A DNA stretch of 64,000 bases from Chitinophaga sancti (GCF_034424315.1 NZ_CP139972.1:434001-498000), one strand, 5' to 3'; positions 47,701-52,985 are shown, counted from the first letter of the stretch. Numbers and translations are program-made. The notes: generated by a model from the sequence alone, not told the origin.

Positions 47701-49254
47701 AATACGAAGTTCTCTATCCAGTTGCTGACCAAAGTAAGCAAACCAACATTTACACTGCAGAGCGTATATCCTGCAGGTGCCATAACCACACCGAAGGTGC
47801 AGACCAGCAATGTGTTTGACCTGCCAGGTGTAACCCAGGCTACCTTCATCGTAACTGATGGCGTAACCGGTTGTGTATCTGACCCGGTAACGTATACCCT
47901 GCAGTTTGTACAGAAACCAACTGTGAACCTGGGTGCTGATGTAGCTATCTGTGAGGGCGGTACCGTAACCCTGGATGCAGGTGCGGCCAATGCAAGCGCA
48001 GGCTACGCCATCAAGTGGAGCACAGGTGCAACTACCCAACAGATCACTGTATCTGCTTCCGGCACATACACTGTCACGGTCACTAATAATGGTTGTTCCG
48101 CAACCGGCTCTGTGAAAGTAACGGTGAACAAACCGCCGGTGGTTACACTGAAAGATGCAACTATCTGTGCCGGCGAAACAGTGAAACTGAACGCTTATGT
48201 ACAGGGCGCATCTTACGTATGGAGTACAGGTGATACCGGACCATCTATCGAAGTAAGTACCGCAGGTACCTATAGTGTAGATGTATCACTGAATGGTTGT
48301 ACCGTAACAGCTCAGGCAAACATCACCGTGTCTGCACCGCCAAACATAACCGTCACACCTGATCCATCAGTTTGTCCTGGTCAAACAGCAATGCTGCAGG
48401 TTGAACCGGATGGTGGTAGTGTGAAATGGAGTGATGGCTCACTGACTAATTCAATCGTTGTATCTAAACCTGGAGACTACTGGGTAACTGTAACGAAGAA
48501 TGGTTGTGTGGTGACCGATACCCTGCACGTGACCAACAAGGCAAATCTCAACATTAACCTTGGACCAGATAAGGATATCTGTATCGGAGGCCTGGTAGTA
48601 CTGGATGCAACCAATCCTGATGCGATCTCTTACCTCTGGAACGATGGTACAACAGATCCGGTTAGAGAAGTAAGCACACCAGGTACTTATTCAGTAACTG
48701 TTCTTGACAGGAATTGTAACCTGACATCTACCGCCAGCGTAAAAGTAACGGTAGCTGGTATCGGGAATATTTCCCTGGGCAATGATACTACGATCTGTAT
48801 CGGTCAGACCCTGACCCTGAACGTAGATGCCGGTACCGGTAACAGCGTAAGATGGCAGGATGGTACAACTACTTCTAAATATGTAGTAACACAGACCGGT
48901 TATTATAAGGTAACTGTTTATAATGATTGTGGTTCTGTTACAGATGATATCACAGTAACTTACAAGCAATGTGAAGCGAAGCCAGACTTCCCGAATGCGT
49001 TCACGCCGAACGGTGATGGTCATAACGATACGTTTAAACCACACGTAAACGGTCCGATGTACGATTACGATCTGCGCGTCTACAACCGTTGGGGCCAGGT
49101 AGTGTTCCTGAGCAGAGATCTCACCAAAGGATGGGATGGTCGATTCCAGGGCACGTTGGTAGATGTAGGTACATATGTGTATCTGTTGAGCTATAAAAAT
49201 ACGGCTGCTGGTGAAACGAGGATTGTGAAGGGTGAAGTGTCCGTAATCAGGTAA
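29800..49254 (+). CDS. Giant T9SS-exported surface protein with nested Ig-like repeats, 6,484 residues
   Basis: One uninterrupted 19.5-kb frame. Signal peptide MKKILILLCGCLLLFTGIARSQ. Residues about 30-350 hold a beta-sandwich domain with VNNHPGGCGNDIAVDDIQF, as in carbohydrate-binding or choice-of-anchor domains. Several Ig/PKD-like domains follow. Residues 1108-4739 contain six copies of a 605-residue higher-order unit, each built of seven Ig-like modules of about 86 residues. A module begins AGP-x-QC and has one Cys near each end, so an internal disulfide is likely. Residues 4740-5354 are a diverged seventh set, about 5461-5954 are HYR-like modules (WTAxDxCGN...ITVxDTTxP), and about 5955-6394 are PKD-like modules. 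The end is a T9SS type B sorting domain starting FPNAFTPNGDGHND, typical of gliding-motility-associated adhesins. Likely displayed on the outer membrane as a long, stiff adhesin; ligand unknown. Confidence 0.96.
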   Translation: MKKILILLCGCLLLFTGIARSQTWYVNMPDTVCMSTNTGSGDQVKFTSMNAQLASGKNSKTTWTVKTPNNSESDYNVLYTQNPSGATKTDKLKLTDLLTLQFLTPGKYVFTLTVSYKPGSTATTITTKDSLYVVDCTMSTCSGGDAQMPGFTENFGTLPSNATRMAYSPSSAITYLYSASGDPADNYYAISNSTHLKGDWITTNDHTGTTRGGMLVCNSGFTKSTFFQKQVDGLCRGSVYNFSAWFINTDSSQVMTQTCASGFIYAGVTFQILNAANTSQVLASFKTNDVSPNFDKATWQKFGGSFTVPSGVSSVIVRIVNNHPGGCGNDIAVDDIQFSYCSPIIQAGILGSASTLKEVLCEGVATTLVSSYTPKAYFTSPAYQWEMSDDQGITWFNVPYGTANKDTLVIKSGELKGTKDVSYDYLFRVRIFEAGSSAATCAAPSSAVKITILPMPVLNLTKAQVCVGDEVLLHASGGYDRYSWNDLDSSINTQDRSIKVISDTTIKVYGYLTYSVENKTCRDSNQAFIGKNDKPVVELAASDTAICLGNRVTLSIADGLAPTAANGIHIKWYRGSSVATGTYYPDGDDQTTVVLNTETLADSTWIVVVTNSTCTVTSKPLTVHLTEIPVPDPGTHVTHCAENPTDADGYFTMTRPTIPNTNSYWTVIDVSGPGLSGDPASINFGDYVRFVTSNKRADATINLTTPGITAILQYRLQAAGNANCLGYAYDTLTLITGATTANAGPDSTLCGTSNTFVMQANEPNVDLTDDFAESGAWTIVGGPNADVTIADTTAYNTTVKISNGKYQDVTLRWTIRNVSGCGTNYDDVVLHYTAPPTMVLKPDTVCNTLGYFEMDTVSTTGNPTYYSVTSAVPGFSAIPETQITSWPITVPIPTGLTNAQYTFTVNFRSDNGGCAGSATIKVNVETPPTAPTGVTVGSPNICTSGTTTLTVVGGTLGKNADGTNAGKYVWYAGGCGTGTAIGTGATITVPVTATTTYYVRVESNGQCGVTACASGTVTVYTAPATSNAGPAQTHCNDSLFIMAANAATVGAGKWTVTSGTATIPTTDSALATAKIFVLAGKTATLTWTITNGACTTSSTVVLTNYMKPVPADAGPAYIEQCANPSFTMNAVAASPATASGSWSKFAGSKANFTGATNIPNAPVTLTVGDTATLIWTVTNGTCSSSDYITLYNYATPTAANAGPDLSQCNNDKFTMTSNTPTIGVGKWSVKSGTATFASTDSTKTNAVITVPVGTTVVMTWTVKNGTCSSADDVVLINYQQPGTANAGPDSLVQCNNPVFTMSATSPTPATAVGKWSLFTGSKASYTLADSSKTNIVFNLAAGDSATAIWTVTNGVCSSTDYIILKNYKAPTAANAGPQISQCANPSFTMAANAASVGIGTWTLSNTRSTITGNVNLPNTTINVPTGDSVIATWTIVNGACSTSSTVKLVNYATPTKAVAGPAIHQCANGSFTMAANTPVVGTGTWTKPAGSTAVFSGSANSSTMGVTLPAGDSSKLYWTITNGVCSSVDSVWIVNNLAPAAADAGPDTIKHCNSAPFVMTANAPSVAGATGWWSVVSPVSYTISGAQLNNPTATFNVTAGQTVVLKWNISNIGCSSSDNIVLINYVQPTATSAGSNQTHCNDSIFTVTGSAPMAGASGTWYIRSNNASFVGIPSGNTATVKVPAGQTATLRWVITNGVCADSSTVTLLNNMQPVAADAGPAYIEQCANPSFTMNAVAASPATASGSWSKFAGSKANFTGATNIPNAPVTLTVGDSATLIWTVTNGTCSSSDYITLYNYATPTAANAGPDLSQCNNDKFTMTSNTPTIGVGKWSVKSGTATFASTDSTKTNAVITVPVGTTVVMTWTVKNGTCSSADDVVLTNYQQPGTANAGPDSLVQCNNPVFTMSATSPTPATAVGKWSLFTGSKASYTLADSSKTNIVFNLAAGDTATAIWTVTNGVCSSTDYIILKNYKAPTAANAGPQISQCANPSFTMAANAASVGIGTWTLSNTRSTITGNVNLPNTTINVPTGDSVIATWTIVNGACSTSSTVKLVNYATPTKAVAGPAIHQCANGSFTMAANTPVVGTGTWTKPAGSTAVFSGSANSSTMGVTLPAGDSSKLYWTITNGVCSSVDSVWIVNNLAPAAADAGPDTIKHCNSAPFVMTANAPSVAGATGWWSVVSPAAYTISGAQLNNPTATFNVTAGQTVVLKWNISNIGCSSSDNIVLINYVQPTATSAGSNQTHCNDSIFTVTGSAPMAGASGTWYIRSNNASFVGTPSGNTATVKVPAGQTATLRWVITNGVCADSSTVTLLNNMQPVAADAGPAYIEQCANPSFTMNAVAASPATASGSWSKFAGSKANFTGATNIPNAPVTLTVGDSATLIWTVTNGTCSSSDYITLYNYATPTAANAGPDLSQCNNDKFTMTSNTPTIGVGKWSVKSGTATFASTDSTKTNAVITVPVGTTVVMTWTVKNGTCSSADDVVLTNYQQPGTANAGPDSLVQCNNPVFTMSATSPTPATAVGKWSLFTGSKASYTLADSSKTNIVFNLAAGDTATAIWTVTNGVCSSTDYIILKNYKAPTAANAGPQISQCANPSFTMAANAASVGIGTWTLSNTRSTITGNVNLPNTTINVPTGDSVIATWTIVNGACSTSSTVKLVNYATPTKAVAGPAIHQCANGSFTMAANTPVVGTGTWTKPAGSTAVFSGSANSSTMGVTLPAGDSSKLYWTITNGVCSSVDSVWIVNNLAPAAADAGPDTIKHCNSAPFVMTANAPSVAGATGWWSVVSPVSYTISGAQLNNPTATFNVTAGQTVVLKWNISNIGCSSSDNIVLINYVQPTATSAGSNQTHCNDSIFTVTGSAPMAGASGTWYIRSNNASFVGIPSGNTATVKVPAGQTATLRWVITNGVCADSSTVTLLNNMQPVAADAGPAYIEQCANPSFTMNAVAASPATASGSWSKFAGSKANFTGATNIPNAPVTLTVGDSATLIWTVTNGTCSSSDYITLYNYATPTAANAGPDLSQCNNDKFTMTSNTPTIGVGKWSVKSGTATFASTDSTKTNAVITVPVGTTVVMTWTVKNGTCSSADDVVLTNYQQPGTANAGPDSLVQCNNPVFTMSATSPTPATAVGKWSLFTGSKASYTLADSSKTNIVFNLAAGDSATAIWTVTNGVCSSTDYIILKNYQAPTAANAGPQISQCANPSFTMAANAASVGIGAWTLSNTRSTITGNVNLPNTTINVPTGDSVIATWTIVNGACSTSSTVKLVNYATPTKAVAGPAIHQCANGSFTMAANTAVVGTGTWTKPAGSTAVFSGSANSSTMGVTLPAGDSSKLYWTITNGVCSSVDSVWIVNNLAPAAADAGPDTIKHCNSAPFVMTANAPSVAGATGWWSVVSPVSYTISGAQLNNPTATFNVTAGQTVVLKWNISNIGCSSSDNIVLINYVQPTATSAGSNQTHCNDSIFTVTGSAPMAGASGTWYIRSNNASFVGIPSGNTATVKVPAGQTATLRWVITNGVCADSSTVTLLNNMQPVAADAGPAYIEQCANPSFTMNAVAASPATASGSWSKFAGSKANFTGATNIPNAPVTLTVGDSATLIWTVTNGTCSSSDYITLYNYATPTAANAGPDLSQCNNDKFTMTSNTPTIGVGKWSVKSGTATFASTDSTKTNAVITVPVGTTVVMTWTVKNGTCSSADDVVLTNYQQPGTANAGPDSLVQCNNPVFTMSATSPTPATAVGKWSLFTGSKASYTLADSSKTNIVFNLAAGDTATAIWTVTNGVCSSTDYIILKNYKAPTAANAGPQISQCANPSFTMAANAASVGIGTWTLSTTRSTITGNVNLPNTTINVPAGDSVIATWTIVNGACSTSSTVKLVNYATPTKAVAGPAIHQCANGSFTMAANTPVVGTGTWTKPAGSTAFFSGSDHSSAMGVTLPAGDSSKLYWTITNGVCSSVDSVWIVNNLAPAAADAGPDTIKHCNSAPFVMTANAPSVAGATGWWSVVSPAAYTISGAQLNNPTATFNVTAGQTVVLKWNISNIGCSSSDNIVLINYVQPTATSAGSNQTHCNDSIFTVTGSAPMAGASGTWYIRSNNASFVGIPSGNTATVKVPAGQTATLRWVITNGVCADSSTVTLLNNMQPVAADAGPAYIEQCANPSFTMNAVAASPATASGSWSTFAGSKAAITGGGTTPNATVTMAAGDTATLIWTVTNGTCSSSDYIILYNYATPTAANAGPDLSQCNNPKFTVASNTPTIGVGKWSVKSGTATFASTDSSLTNAVITVPVGTTAVMTWTVKNGTCSSADDVVLTNYQQPGTANAGPDSLVQCNNPVFTMSATSPTPATAVGKWSLFTGSKASYTLADSSKTNIVFNLAAGDSATAIWTVTNGVCSSTDYIILKNYQAPTAANAGPQISQCANPSFTMAANAASVGIGTWTLSNTRSTITGNVNLPNTTINVPAGDSVIATWTIVNGACSTSSTVKLVNYATPTKAVAGPAIHQCANGSFTMAANTAVVGTGTWTKPAGSTAVFSGSANSSTMGVTLPAGDSSKLYWTITNGVCSSVDSVWIVNNLAPAAADAGPDTIKHCNDDVFAMTANAPSVAGATGYWTAVSPASYTITSAQLNDPNATFNVTAGQTVELKWNISNIGCSSSDNIVLVNYEQPTAVTAGLDQTKCAGSAFVLDGSVPNVTGAIGTWYVRNGIATINTGEEHNTNAHITLPNDASAELHWVVTNGTCADSAAVILTNYLTPVKADAGVDSIKHCADSVFVMNANAPDVTGAVGVWTFLNPTTIPLPADSNNPNITFIIPAGDSVIAVWSIGNGTCSTSDQIKLVNYMAPTAAAVPADMQQCMTTTFPVTANAPDVPGAIGYWSVVKGNATFPTTDSSKNSTTFTVPNGDSAYVTWTLTNGLCSSSATIKLYNYQQPAPAEAGADSLVQCNNPVFNMAATAPNLATAVGKWSLYPGSKANFSPADSNNINAVINLTPGDTATAIWTVTNGVCTTSDKIMLKNYQAPAPADAGPDSIKHCSNPVFTMSATAPSLATATGKWTLSNPKAIMAAADTNKINAVINVPAGDSVIATWTVTNGVCATSDVIKLVNYQQPTAAAAGSDTHQCAVKDFVMTANTPDVPGAVGTWTLPAGSTATMPITDIHLPNIKITVPEGDSVIATWTITNGVCTSSSTVKLVNDKMPTPANAGTAQTHCADSAFVMTANAASIGTGTWSFYTGSKASIAPADKNTPTATIYVPAGDTATAIWTITNNSCATSSTVFLKNDMMPETANAGANQVHCNDSAFIMNATAGLLPGSKGTWTVLSGIAYINSLDLNNPTAKVLVYVNTSATLQWTLSNGTCTGTPATVTLTNLGPVVGNTISADQTVCAAETPAMLKGTTTLSGGNGTFSYQWQMSTTNATSGFTNVTTGTGGTAASYTPATLSADTVWFRRIVSSGACSTTMSNVVKIRRVTTSPVVVSVPSAITTDCILGKDYTTMFGTPVFSHAPFTSEALTVTYTDNTTTPDACHTLISRTWTAVDRCGLTTTAQQTITVVDTKAPVFTGTAPADVTVECDKVPVAVNLSANDACMGVLTIAPIETRIDIAGQCSSNYYLVRKWVAVDNCGNASDTLKQTITVRDLTGPVFTGTAPANMTVDCDKVPAAAPLTATDNCTPGVITVTPVDTRQSISGAKCNNTYQLTRTWTATDNCGNSTILRQVITVQDTTRPAFSMTLVADTTVNCDAVPDIPTITAKDNCSASVNVKVSQTKVFLSTTCSNNYRLTRTWTAADDCGNTATMKQVITVQDTTRPKFRTAPPADTTVSCSAVPTPPTNISATDNCSATSNVKVTYSQTRQAIAGSCAGNYQLIRVWTAKDECGNTNIVRQVITVADTTKPVIDPAPAAVTVSCGGTIPAAATLYATDNCDGNFPKKATMTTDPYTVDACNGYTITRRWNVTDACGNAAIERVQVITVTACPKPQLEANLPVNCSDNTKFSIQLLTKVSKPTFTLQSVYPAGAITTPKVQTSNVFDLPGVTQATFIVTDGVTGCVSDPVTYTLQFVQKPTVNLGADVAICEGGTVTLDAGAANASAGYAIKWSTGATTQQITVSASGTYTVTVTNNGCSATGSVKVTVNKPPVVTLKDATICAGETVKLNAYVQGASYVWSTGDTGPSIEVSTAGTYSVDVSLNGCTVTAQANITVSAPPNITVTPDPSVCPGQTAMLQVEPDGGSVKWSDGSLTNSIVVSKPGDYWVTVTKNGCVVTDTLHVTNKANLNINLGPDKDICIGGLVVLDATNPDAISYLWNDGTTDPVREVSTPGTYSVTVLDRNCNLTSTASVKVTVAGIGNISLGNDTTICIGQTLTLNVDAGTGNSVRWQDGTTTSKYVVTQTGYYKVTVYNDCGSVTDDITVTYKQCEAKPDFPNAFTPNGDGHNDTFKPHVNGPMYDYDLRVYNRWGQVVFLSRDLTKGWDGRFQGTLVDVGTYVYLLSYKNTAAGETRIVKGEVSVIR
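33121..44016 (+). repeat. Six tandem 1,815-bp units within the giant gene
   Basis: Units start at 33121, 34936, 36751, 38566, 40381 and 42196, each with PVxADAGPAYIEQC. The first five are exactly 1,815 bp; the last is 1,821 bp. Inside each are seven modules beginning AYIEQC, DLSQC, DSLVQC, QISQC, AIHQC, DTIKHC and NQTHC. Units 1-4 are nearly identical at the DNA level including silent sites; unit 5 and the start and end of unit 6 carry most changes. Small variants (PVSYTI or PAAYTI; GIPSGN or GTPSGN) are distributed as a mosaic, pointing to recombination or gene conversion. Confidence 0.97.
44017..45860 (+). repeat. Diverged seventh set of seven Ig-like modules
   Basis: Seven more modules of the same type (DSIKHC, DMQQC, DSLVQC, DSIKHC, DTHQC, AQTHC, NQVHC) in almost the same overall length as one unit but with many substitutions. 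It looks like an older, no longer homogenised copy of the 605-residue unit. Confidence 0.75.
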
Positions 49255-49280
49255 AGAGAAGTGTAAAGTAGAAATAGGCT

Positions 49281-49323
49281 GAAGGCGTCCCGGAGTACCC
49301 ACCGGGGCGTCTTCCCTTTTTAA
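49281..49323 (+). terminator. First terminator after the giant gene
   Basis: A 13-bp stem with two wobbles, GAAGGCGTCCCGG (49281-49293) and CCGGGGCGTCTTC (49302-49314), followed by CCCTTTTT. Confidence 0.75.
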
Positions 49324-49352
49324 GGGTGTTGCAGGTTTTGTCAACTCCTTTG

Positions 49353-49390
49353 CCGCGGTTGATGGCTTCGTCATCAACCGCGGTTTTTTT
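49353..49390 (+). terminator. Second, strong intrinsic terminator
   Basis: Perfect 12-bp stem CCGCGGTTGATG (49353-49364) with complement at 49372-49383, 7-nt loop, then seven T. The tandem arrangement seals off transcription of the 19-kb gene just before the promoter of the next gene. Confidence 0.9.
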
Positions 49391-49392
49391 AT

Positions 49393-49400
49393 TACATTTG
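49393..49400 (+). promoter_or_regulatory. -7 element 5 nt before a start codon (leaderless mRNA predicted)
   Basis: TACATTTG, a perfect TAnnTTTG match that starts 2 nt after the terminator's T-run and ends 5 nt before the ATG at 49406. Any -33 element would fall in the terminator stem. Confidence 0.6.
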
Positions 49401-49405
49401 TTTAA

Positions 49406-49912
49406 ATGAGCAGGATGCTATGGAATGAAAGATATACGAAAGGACTACCTTCGCTGGATATTCCGGATCCTTATTTCCTGGCCATGTATGAGCAGTTTCC
49501 CGCTGCCGGCAGGGCACTGGATCTGGCAGCTGGTACAGGCAGGCATACCTTGTACCTGGCCGAAAGAGGCTGGGAGGTCAGGGCCGTAGATTTTTCAGAA
49601 GTGGCCATGGCGCAGTTAAGCACCGCAGCCCGGGGGCTGAAAGTGCAAACCCTCTGCACCGATCTGGCTGAGTTTGTTATACCCATAGAACACTTTGACC
49701 TCATTATACTGTATTATTATTTCGACTTTTCTGTATTCCCTGCTATTATCGAAGCCCTCAAACCAGGTGGAATATTGATTTTGAAGTTAGCCATTGAACA
49801 TGCCGGCAATGACCAGGTGTTGCCCCTGTTAAAAGGACTGCAGCAACTGAACTACCAGCAACGGCCGGTAAAGCATAGGGGAGTAGCAGAAGGTCTTTTT
49901 AGAAAACTGTAA
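49406..49912 (+). CDS. Class I SAM-dependent methyltransferase, TehB-like
   Basis: A 168-residue methyltransferase. MLWNERYTKGLPS opens as in tellurite/thiopurine-type enzymes. ALDLAAGTGRHTLYLAERGWEVRAVDFSE gives SAM-binding motif I and the acidic end of strand 2, and FDLIILYYYFDFSVFPAI and LKPGGILILKL give the remaining core motifs. Family members are usually 180-200 residues; this one is slightly short at the C-terminus. Substrate unknown. The start is fixed by a -7 element 5 nt upstream. The GNAT gene begins 1 nt after its stop, so the two form an operon. Confidence 0.88.
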   Translation: MSRMLWNERYTKGLPSLDIPDPYFLAMYEQFPAAGRALDLAAGTGRHTLYLAERGWEVRAVDFSEVAMAQLSTAARGLKVQTLCTDLAEFVIPIEHFDLIILYYYFDFSVFPAIIEALKPGGILILKLAIEHAGNDQVLPLLKGLQQLNYQQRPVKHRGVAEGLFRKL

Positions 49913-49913
49913 T

Positions 49914-50471
49914 ATGAACCCATTACCCACAGAATTTCCCGTGCTCCACACCGGGCGCTTAACCCTGAATGCCATTACCCCTGTAAATCTGCCTGATTTA
50001 TACAGGGAGTTCAGCAATCCCTCGGTTACCCGTTATTACAACCTGTTGCCTTTTACCAACCAGGAAAAGGCCGCCGAACTGCTCAGTTATTTTACGAAGC
50101 GTTTCGAAGAAAAAGAAGGGATCCGCTGGGGCATCTTTTTGAAAAAGGACAATTCCTTTATTGGTACCATTGGGATCAATTCCTTTAATCCGGGCGACCG
50201 TTGTAACATTGGTTTTGACCTGTTGCCCAATTACTGGAATAAAGGCTATATGTCCGAGGCACTGGAGATCATTTCACTGTATATTTTTGCCAGCCTGGAA
50301 GTAAACCGTATAGAAGCGGAAGTGATACCGGAGAATGAGGGCTCCTGCAGGGTGCTGGAGAAGACGGGGTTTGTAAAGGAGGGCCTGCTGCGGGATTGGA
50401 TGTATTTTAACGAGAAGTATCAGGATATGTATATGTATGCTTTGTTGAAGCGGGATTTTAATAAAGTGTAA
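49914..50471 (+). CDS. GNAT N-acetyltransferase, RimJ/RimL type
   Basis: A 185-residue GNAT protein of the RimJ/RimL group: LHTGRLTLNAITPVNLPDLY, IRWGIFLKKDNSFIGTIGIN, then GFDLLPNYWNKGYMSEALEII (acetyl-CoA motif region), NRIEAEVIPENEGSCRVLEKTGF and the tail GLLRDWMYFNEKYQDMYMYAL. These enzymes acetylate N-terminal or side-chain amines; the RimJ role on ribosomal protein S5 cannot be assumed. It follows the methyltransferase in the same operon, and its stop codon abuts a long inverted repeat (50474-50574). Confidence 0.9.
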   Translation: MNPLPTEFPVLHTGRLTLNAITPVNLPDLYREFSNPSVTRYYNLLPFTNQEKAAELLSYFTKRFEEKEGIRWGIFLKKDNSFIGTIGINSFNPGDRCNIGFDLLPNYWNKGYMSEALEIISLYIFASLEVNRIEAEVIPENEGSCRVLEKTGFVKEGLLRDWMYFNEKYQDMYMYALLKRDFNKV

Positions 50472-50473
50472 GC

Positions 50474-50574
50474 AAAGAGGTTGTATTAAAAGTAATGAAG
50501 GCATGAATCAAAAAAATTCGCTCCGCCCGGAATCCGGATTTAATCCGGAACATTACTTTTAATACAACCTCTTT
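50474..50574. repeat. Perfect 24-bp inverted repeat, likely bidirectional terminator
   Basis: Arms at 50474-50497 and 50551-50574 are exact reverse complements over 24 bp, separated by 53 nt that hold a smaller palindrome (AATCCGGATT). It lies between the GNAT gene and the convergent glucanase gene. The size and clear ends also resemble a miniature inverted-repeat element. Confidence 0.8.
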
Positions 50575-50580
50575 CAGGTA

Positions 50581-52776
50581 TTATTGTTTCAGGATCTTCA
50601 CAGTTTTCTGCGTTCCGTCTTTACGGTCAATCCTGATAATGTAAACACCCGTTGTCAGTGATGATACATTGATGTTTGTACCAGGATTGGTGGTCTGCAA
50701 GATGGCATGGCCGCTAAGATCGTATACGGTCAGGGTTCTCACCTTATCATTATTACGGATATACAGCTGATTGCTCACCGGGTTTGGTGACAGCGTTACA
50801 GTGGTATGTGTATCTTCTGTAATAACGTTGCTTGTTGCAACTGCAGCAATCTTTGCACCTGAAGTGCTGGTAATAGTCAGGTAGTTCAGGTTAAAATTGC
50901 CGGTAGCAGTAGCAATACCAAGGCTATAAGTACCTGCAGGCAAAGATACGGTGTGGGATACATTGCCCCATACCTGCCATCCACCTGTATTTGGAATGGT
51001 AACAGTACCCAGCTGTGTAGCACCTGCATCTTTTTCCAGGCGCAGTGTATTGCCGGAAGAGGTACTTGCCACACGATAATCCACTACATAAGAACCGGTA
51101 GCTGGAATGGTTACTTCATAAGACATCCAGTCACCTGCGTCGATATAGCCTACATTCAGTCCGCCACCAGCATCAGTAGTAGTTTCGGTCTGCACGCCTG
51201 ACATGTAATTGTAGTTCTCTGCTTCTATCTTGATAGAAGTAGTAGAACCGGTAGTGGTTTCCACTTTTAAAGAAGAAGTAGAATCATTGAAGATGTTGTT
51301 TACCAGGCAGGAGTTATCAGCAGTCACGACAACAGATCTGCCGCTGAAATTGTCATCCTTGTACAGGGTTACTTTGTAACCGGAACCTACTTTCAGGGAA
51401 GAAATGTCATCGTTCAGTATACCCAATGCATTCAATTGTGCCAGGGTATAATTGCCTGTGTTCAGACCCACTGCAGTACCGGTGTAGTTACAATCTTTGT
51501 AAACAGTCACCGGGCTGCTGGAACTTAAGCCGGCAAAGCCACCGATGGTGATGGTAGCACGGGTGGGGGAAGGTGCATTGATGGTAGAAGACTGGTTGAA
51601 TACATCGTCGTAGCAGAAACCATAGCTCCGGCTGTTGAGCGTGATATCGCTGCGGTGCCAGAATTTGGAGTACCAGTTGTAAGGAGTGGTCTGGTAGTAA
51701 GCAGATGGTGTAGAGAAGTCCTGTGTTACACCGGTCGCCTTGTTCAGGTCGATTACGTGGCGGTTGATAGCCGCGCAGATCTGTGCCTGTACAACTTTAT
51801 CCCACTGACCGCCGCTGGCCATTACACCGCTGCCTTCCATTACTTCGATCTGGGAAGGTTTGGCTGCAATGGTACCTACAGCGCCATCGGAACTCCTGGT
51901 AAAGGTGAATGCACCTCCAGATACTTTACCGCTCCAGGTACCTGCATCACCTGCATTGAAGACCAGGTTACCGCTGGTGTACTTAGACCAGATTGCATCT
52001 ACATAGCTGGCAAAGTAGTTGGCCTGTGCGCCGCCGGTTTGGAAAGCAGTGGTTTTGGAAGGAAAGTGGATAATGGTGTTGGCTGCATCATAACAGGCTG
52101 CGAACTCAGTAGGTGCAGTTGCCTGCCACTGGCTGAGGATGTAGCTGTGAGATACGGTTTCTCCCACTTTTTGATAGAAGCTGCTGTTGCCCCATACTTC
52201 CAGGCCCATTGGGTACTGGTAAGCATCTACCCGCGTAGTGTTTACCCAGAGACCATTGGAAGCATTTGTCAGCTCAATGTTCTCATAACGGATGCCCTGG
52301 TTGGGATCGGTTGGGTTTGCGAGGTTGGGTGCTGCGTAACCACTTGGGGCGCCGGAAGCGCCGAAGAAATAGAGGAACAGCTGCGAGTTGAAGGAGATAA
52401 GGATACGACAACCCGCGATGCCGGGAATGTTGATCACCTTGTTTGGAATTTCACTCAGCTTTGCGAAGCAGGCGGCGTATTTGCCATTGCCTCCGGGGCC
52501 GTAGTTGCCATTAATGACAGGTCCTGATACTGTATTATAGGATGGACTCATAAGATTGACAGCCCCTGATTTAGGGTCAATCCATACGTGGTTGCCATTA
52601 ATAATACCAATTACAGCAACATAGACGTTAGCATCAGTGTAAGCTGAATTGTTGTTCAGTGAGAAGGGAACCGTGGTTTGGGCGTGTACTGCGTTTCCAA
52701 TAGACATGGAAAGGCCGAGCAGTACGACCAGGCGGGTACAAAAGACCCTGAGGGAAAAGAAAGGTCTGATTTTCAT
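50581..52776 (-). CDS. Secreted GH64 beta-1,3-glucanase with crystallin, CBM6 and T9SS domains
   Basis: A 731-residue modular enzyme. The signal peptide region includes LVVLLGLSMSIGNAVHAQ. Residues about 35-400 match a GH64 thaumatin-like beta-1,3-glucanase: TVPFSLNNNSAYTDANVYVAVIG, WIDPKSGAVNLM and HFPSKTTAFQTGGAQANYF, ending at YGFCYDDVFNQSSTI. GH64 enzymes release laminari-oligosaccharides from beta-1,3-glucans such as curdlan and fungal walls. Next come a beta/gamma-crystallin-like domain (VTVYKDCNYTG; VTLYKDDNFSGRSVVV; NDDISSLKVG) and a CBM6-like module (IKIEAENYNYM; VGYIDAGDWMSYEVTIP). The C-terminus is a T9SS type A sorting domain (VTLSPNPVSNQLYI; LTTGVYIIRI). Strongly suggests a T9SS-secreted wall-lytic enzyme; a perfect -7 element lies 35 nt upstream. 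Confidence 0.93.
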   Translation of the reverse strand: MKIRPFFSLRVFCTRLVVLLGLSMSIGNAVHAQTTVPFSLNNNSAYTDANVYVAVIGIINGNHVWIDPKSGAVNLMSPSYNTVSGPVINGNYGPGGNGKYAACFAKLSEIPNKVINIPGIAGCRILISFNSQLFLYFFGASGAPSGYAAPNLANPTDPNQGIRYENIELTNASNGLWVNTTRVDAYQYPMGLEVWGNSSFYQKVGETVSHSYILSQWQATAPTEFAACYDAANTIIHFPSKTTAFQTGGAQANYFASYVDAIWSKYTSGNLVFNAGDAGTWSGKVSGGAFTFTRSSDGAVGTIAAKPSQIEVMEGSGVMASGGQWDKVVQAQICAAINRHVIDLNKATGVTQDFSTPSAYYQTTPYNWYSKFWHRSDITLNSRSYGFCYDDVFNQSSTINAPSPTRATITIGGFAGLSSSSPVTVYKDCNYTGTAVGLNTGNYTLAQLNALGILNDDISSLKVGSGYKVTLYKDDNFSGRSVVVTADNSCLVNNIFNDSTSSLKVETTTGSTTSIKIEAENYNYMSGVQTETTTDAGGGLNVGYIDAGDWMSYEVTIPATGSYVVDYRVASTSSGNTLRLEKDAGATQLGTVTIPNTGGWQVWGNVSHTVSLPAGTYSLGIATATGNFNLNYLTITSTSGAKIAAVATSNVITEDTHTTVTLSPNPVSNQLYIRNNDKVRTLTVYDLSGHAILQTTNPGTNINVSSLTTGVYIIRIDRKDGTQKTVKILKQ

Positions 52777-52811
52777 AGAGATTATGGATATTGAAATTTA
52801 AAGAACTGCTA

Positions 52812-52819
52812 CAAAGGTA
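52812..52819 (-). promoter_or_regulatory. -7 promoter element of the GH64 glucanase gene
   Basis: Minus-strand TACCTTTG, a perfect TAnnTTTG match 35 nt before the ATG at 52776. No -33 TTG is evident. Confidence 0.5.
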
Positions 52820-52985
52820 GTTTTTATTCTGAAAAAGTAAATACTGCTTATTTTTGGTTGTGTGTCACATAGAATGTGCTGTTTCCCGGCAGTAGACTTC
52901 GGTAAGTTTTGGTGAATCCGGTAACGCCGGCGGGCAGCATCATTAAATGATAGGCCATTTTATTTTAACTGGTAAAAGTCATGGG

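Noticed and set aside
46099..48039. Long minus-strand frames (230 and 268 codons) inside the giant gene
   Set aside because: Low-complexity shadow translations of the HYR/PKD-like repeats; they follow the repeat period and show no domain.
51655..52527. A 290-codon plus-strand frame
   Set aside because: Antisense to the GH64 glucanase, whose domains and sorting signal are clear.
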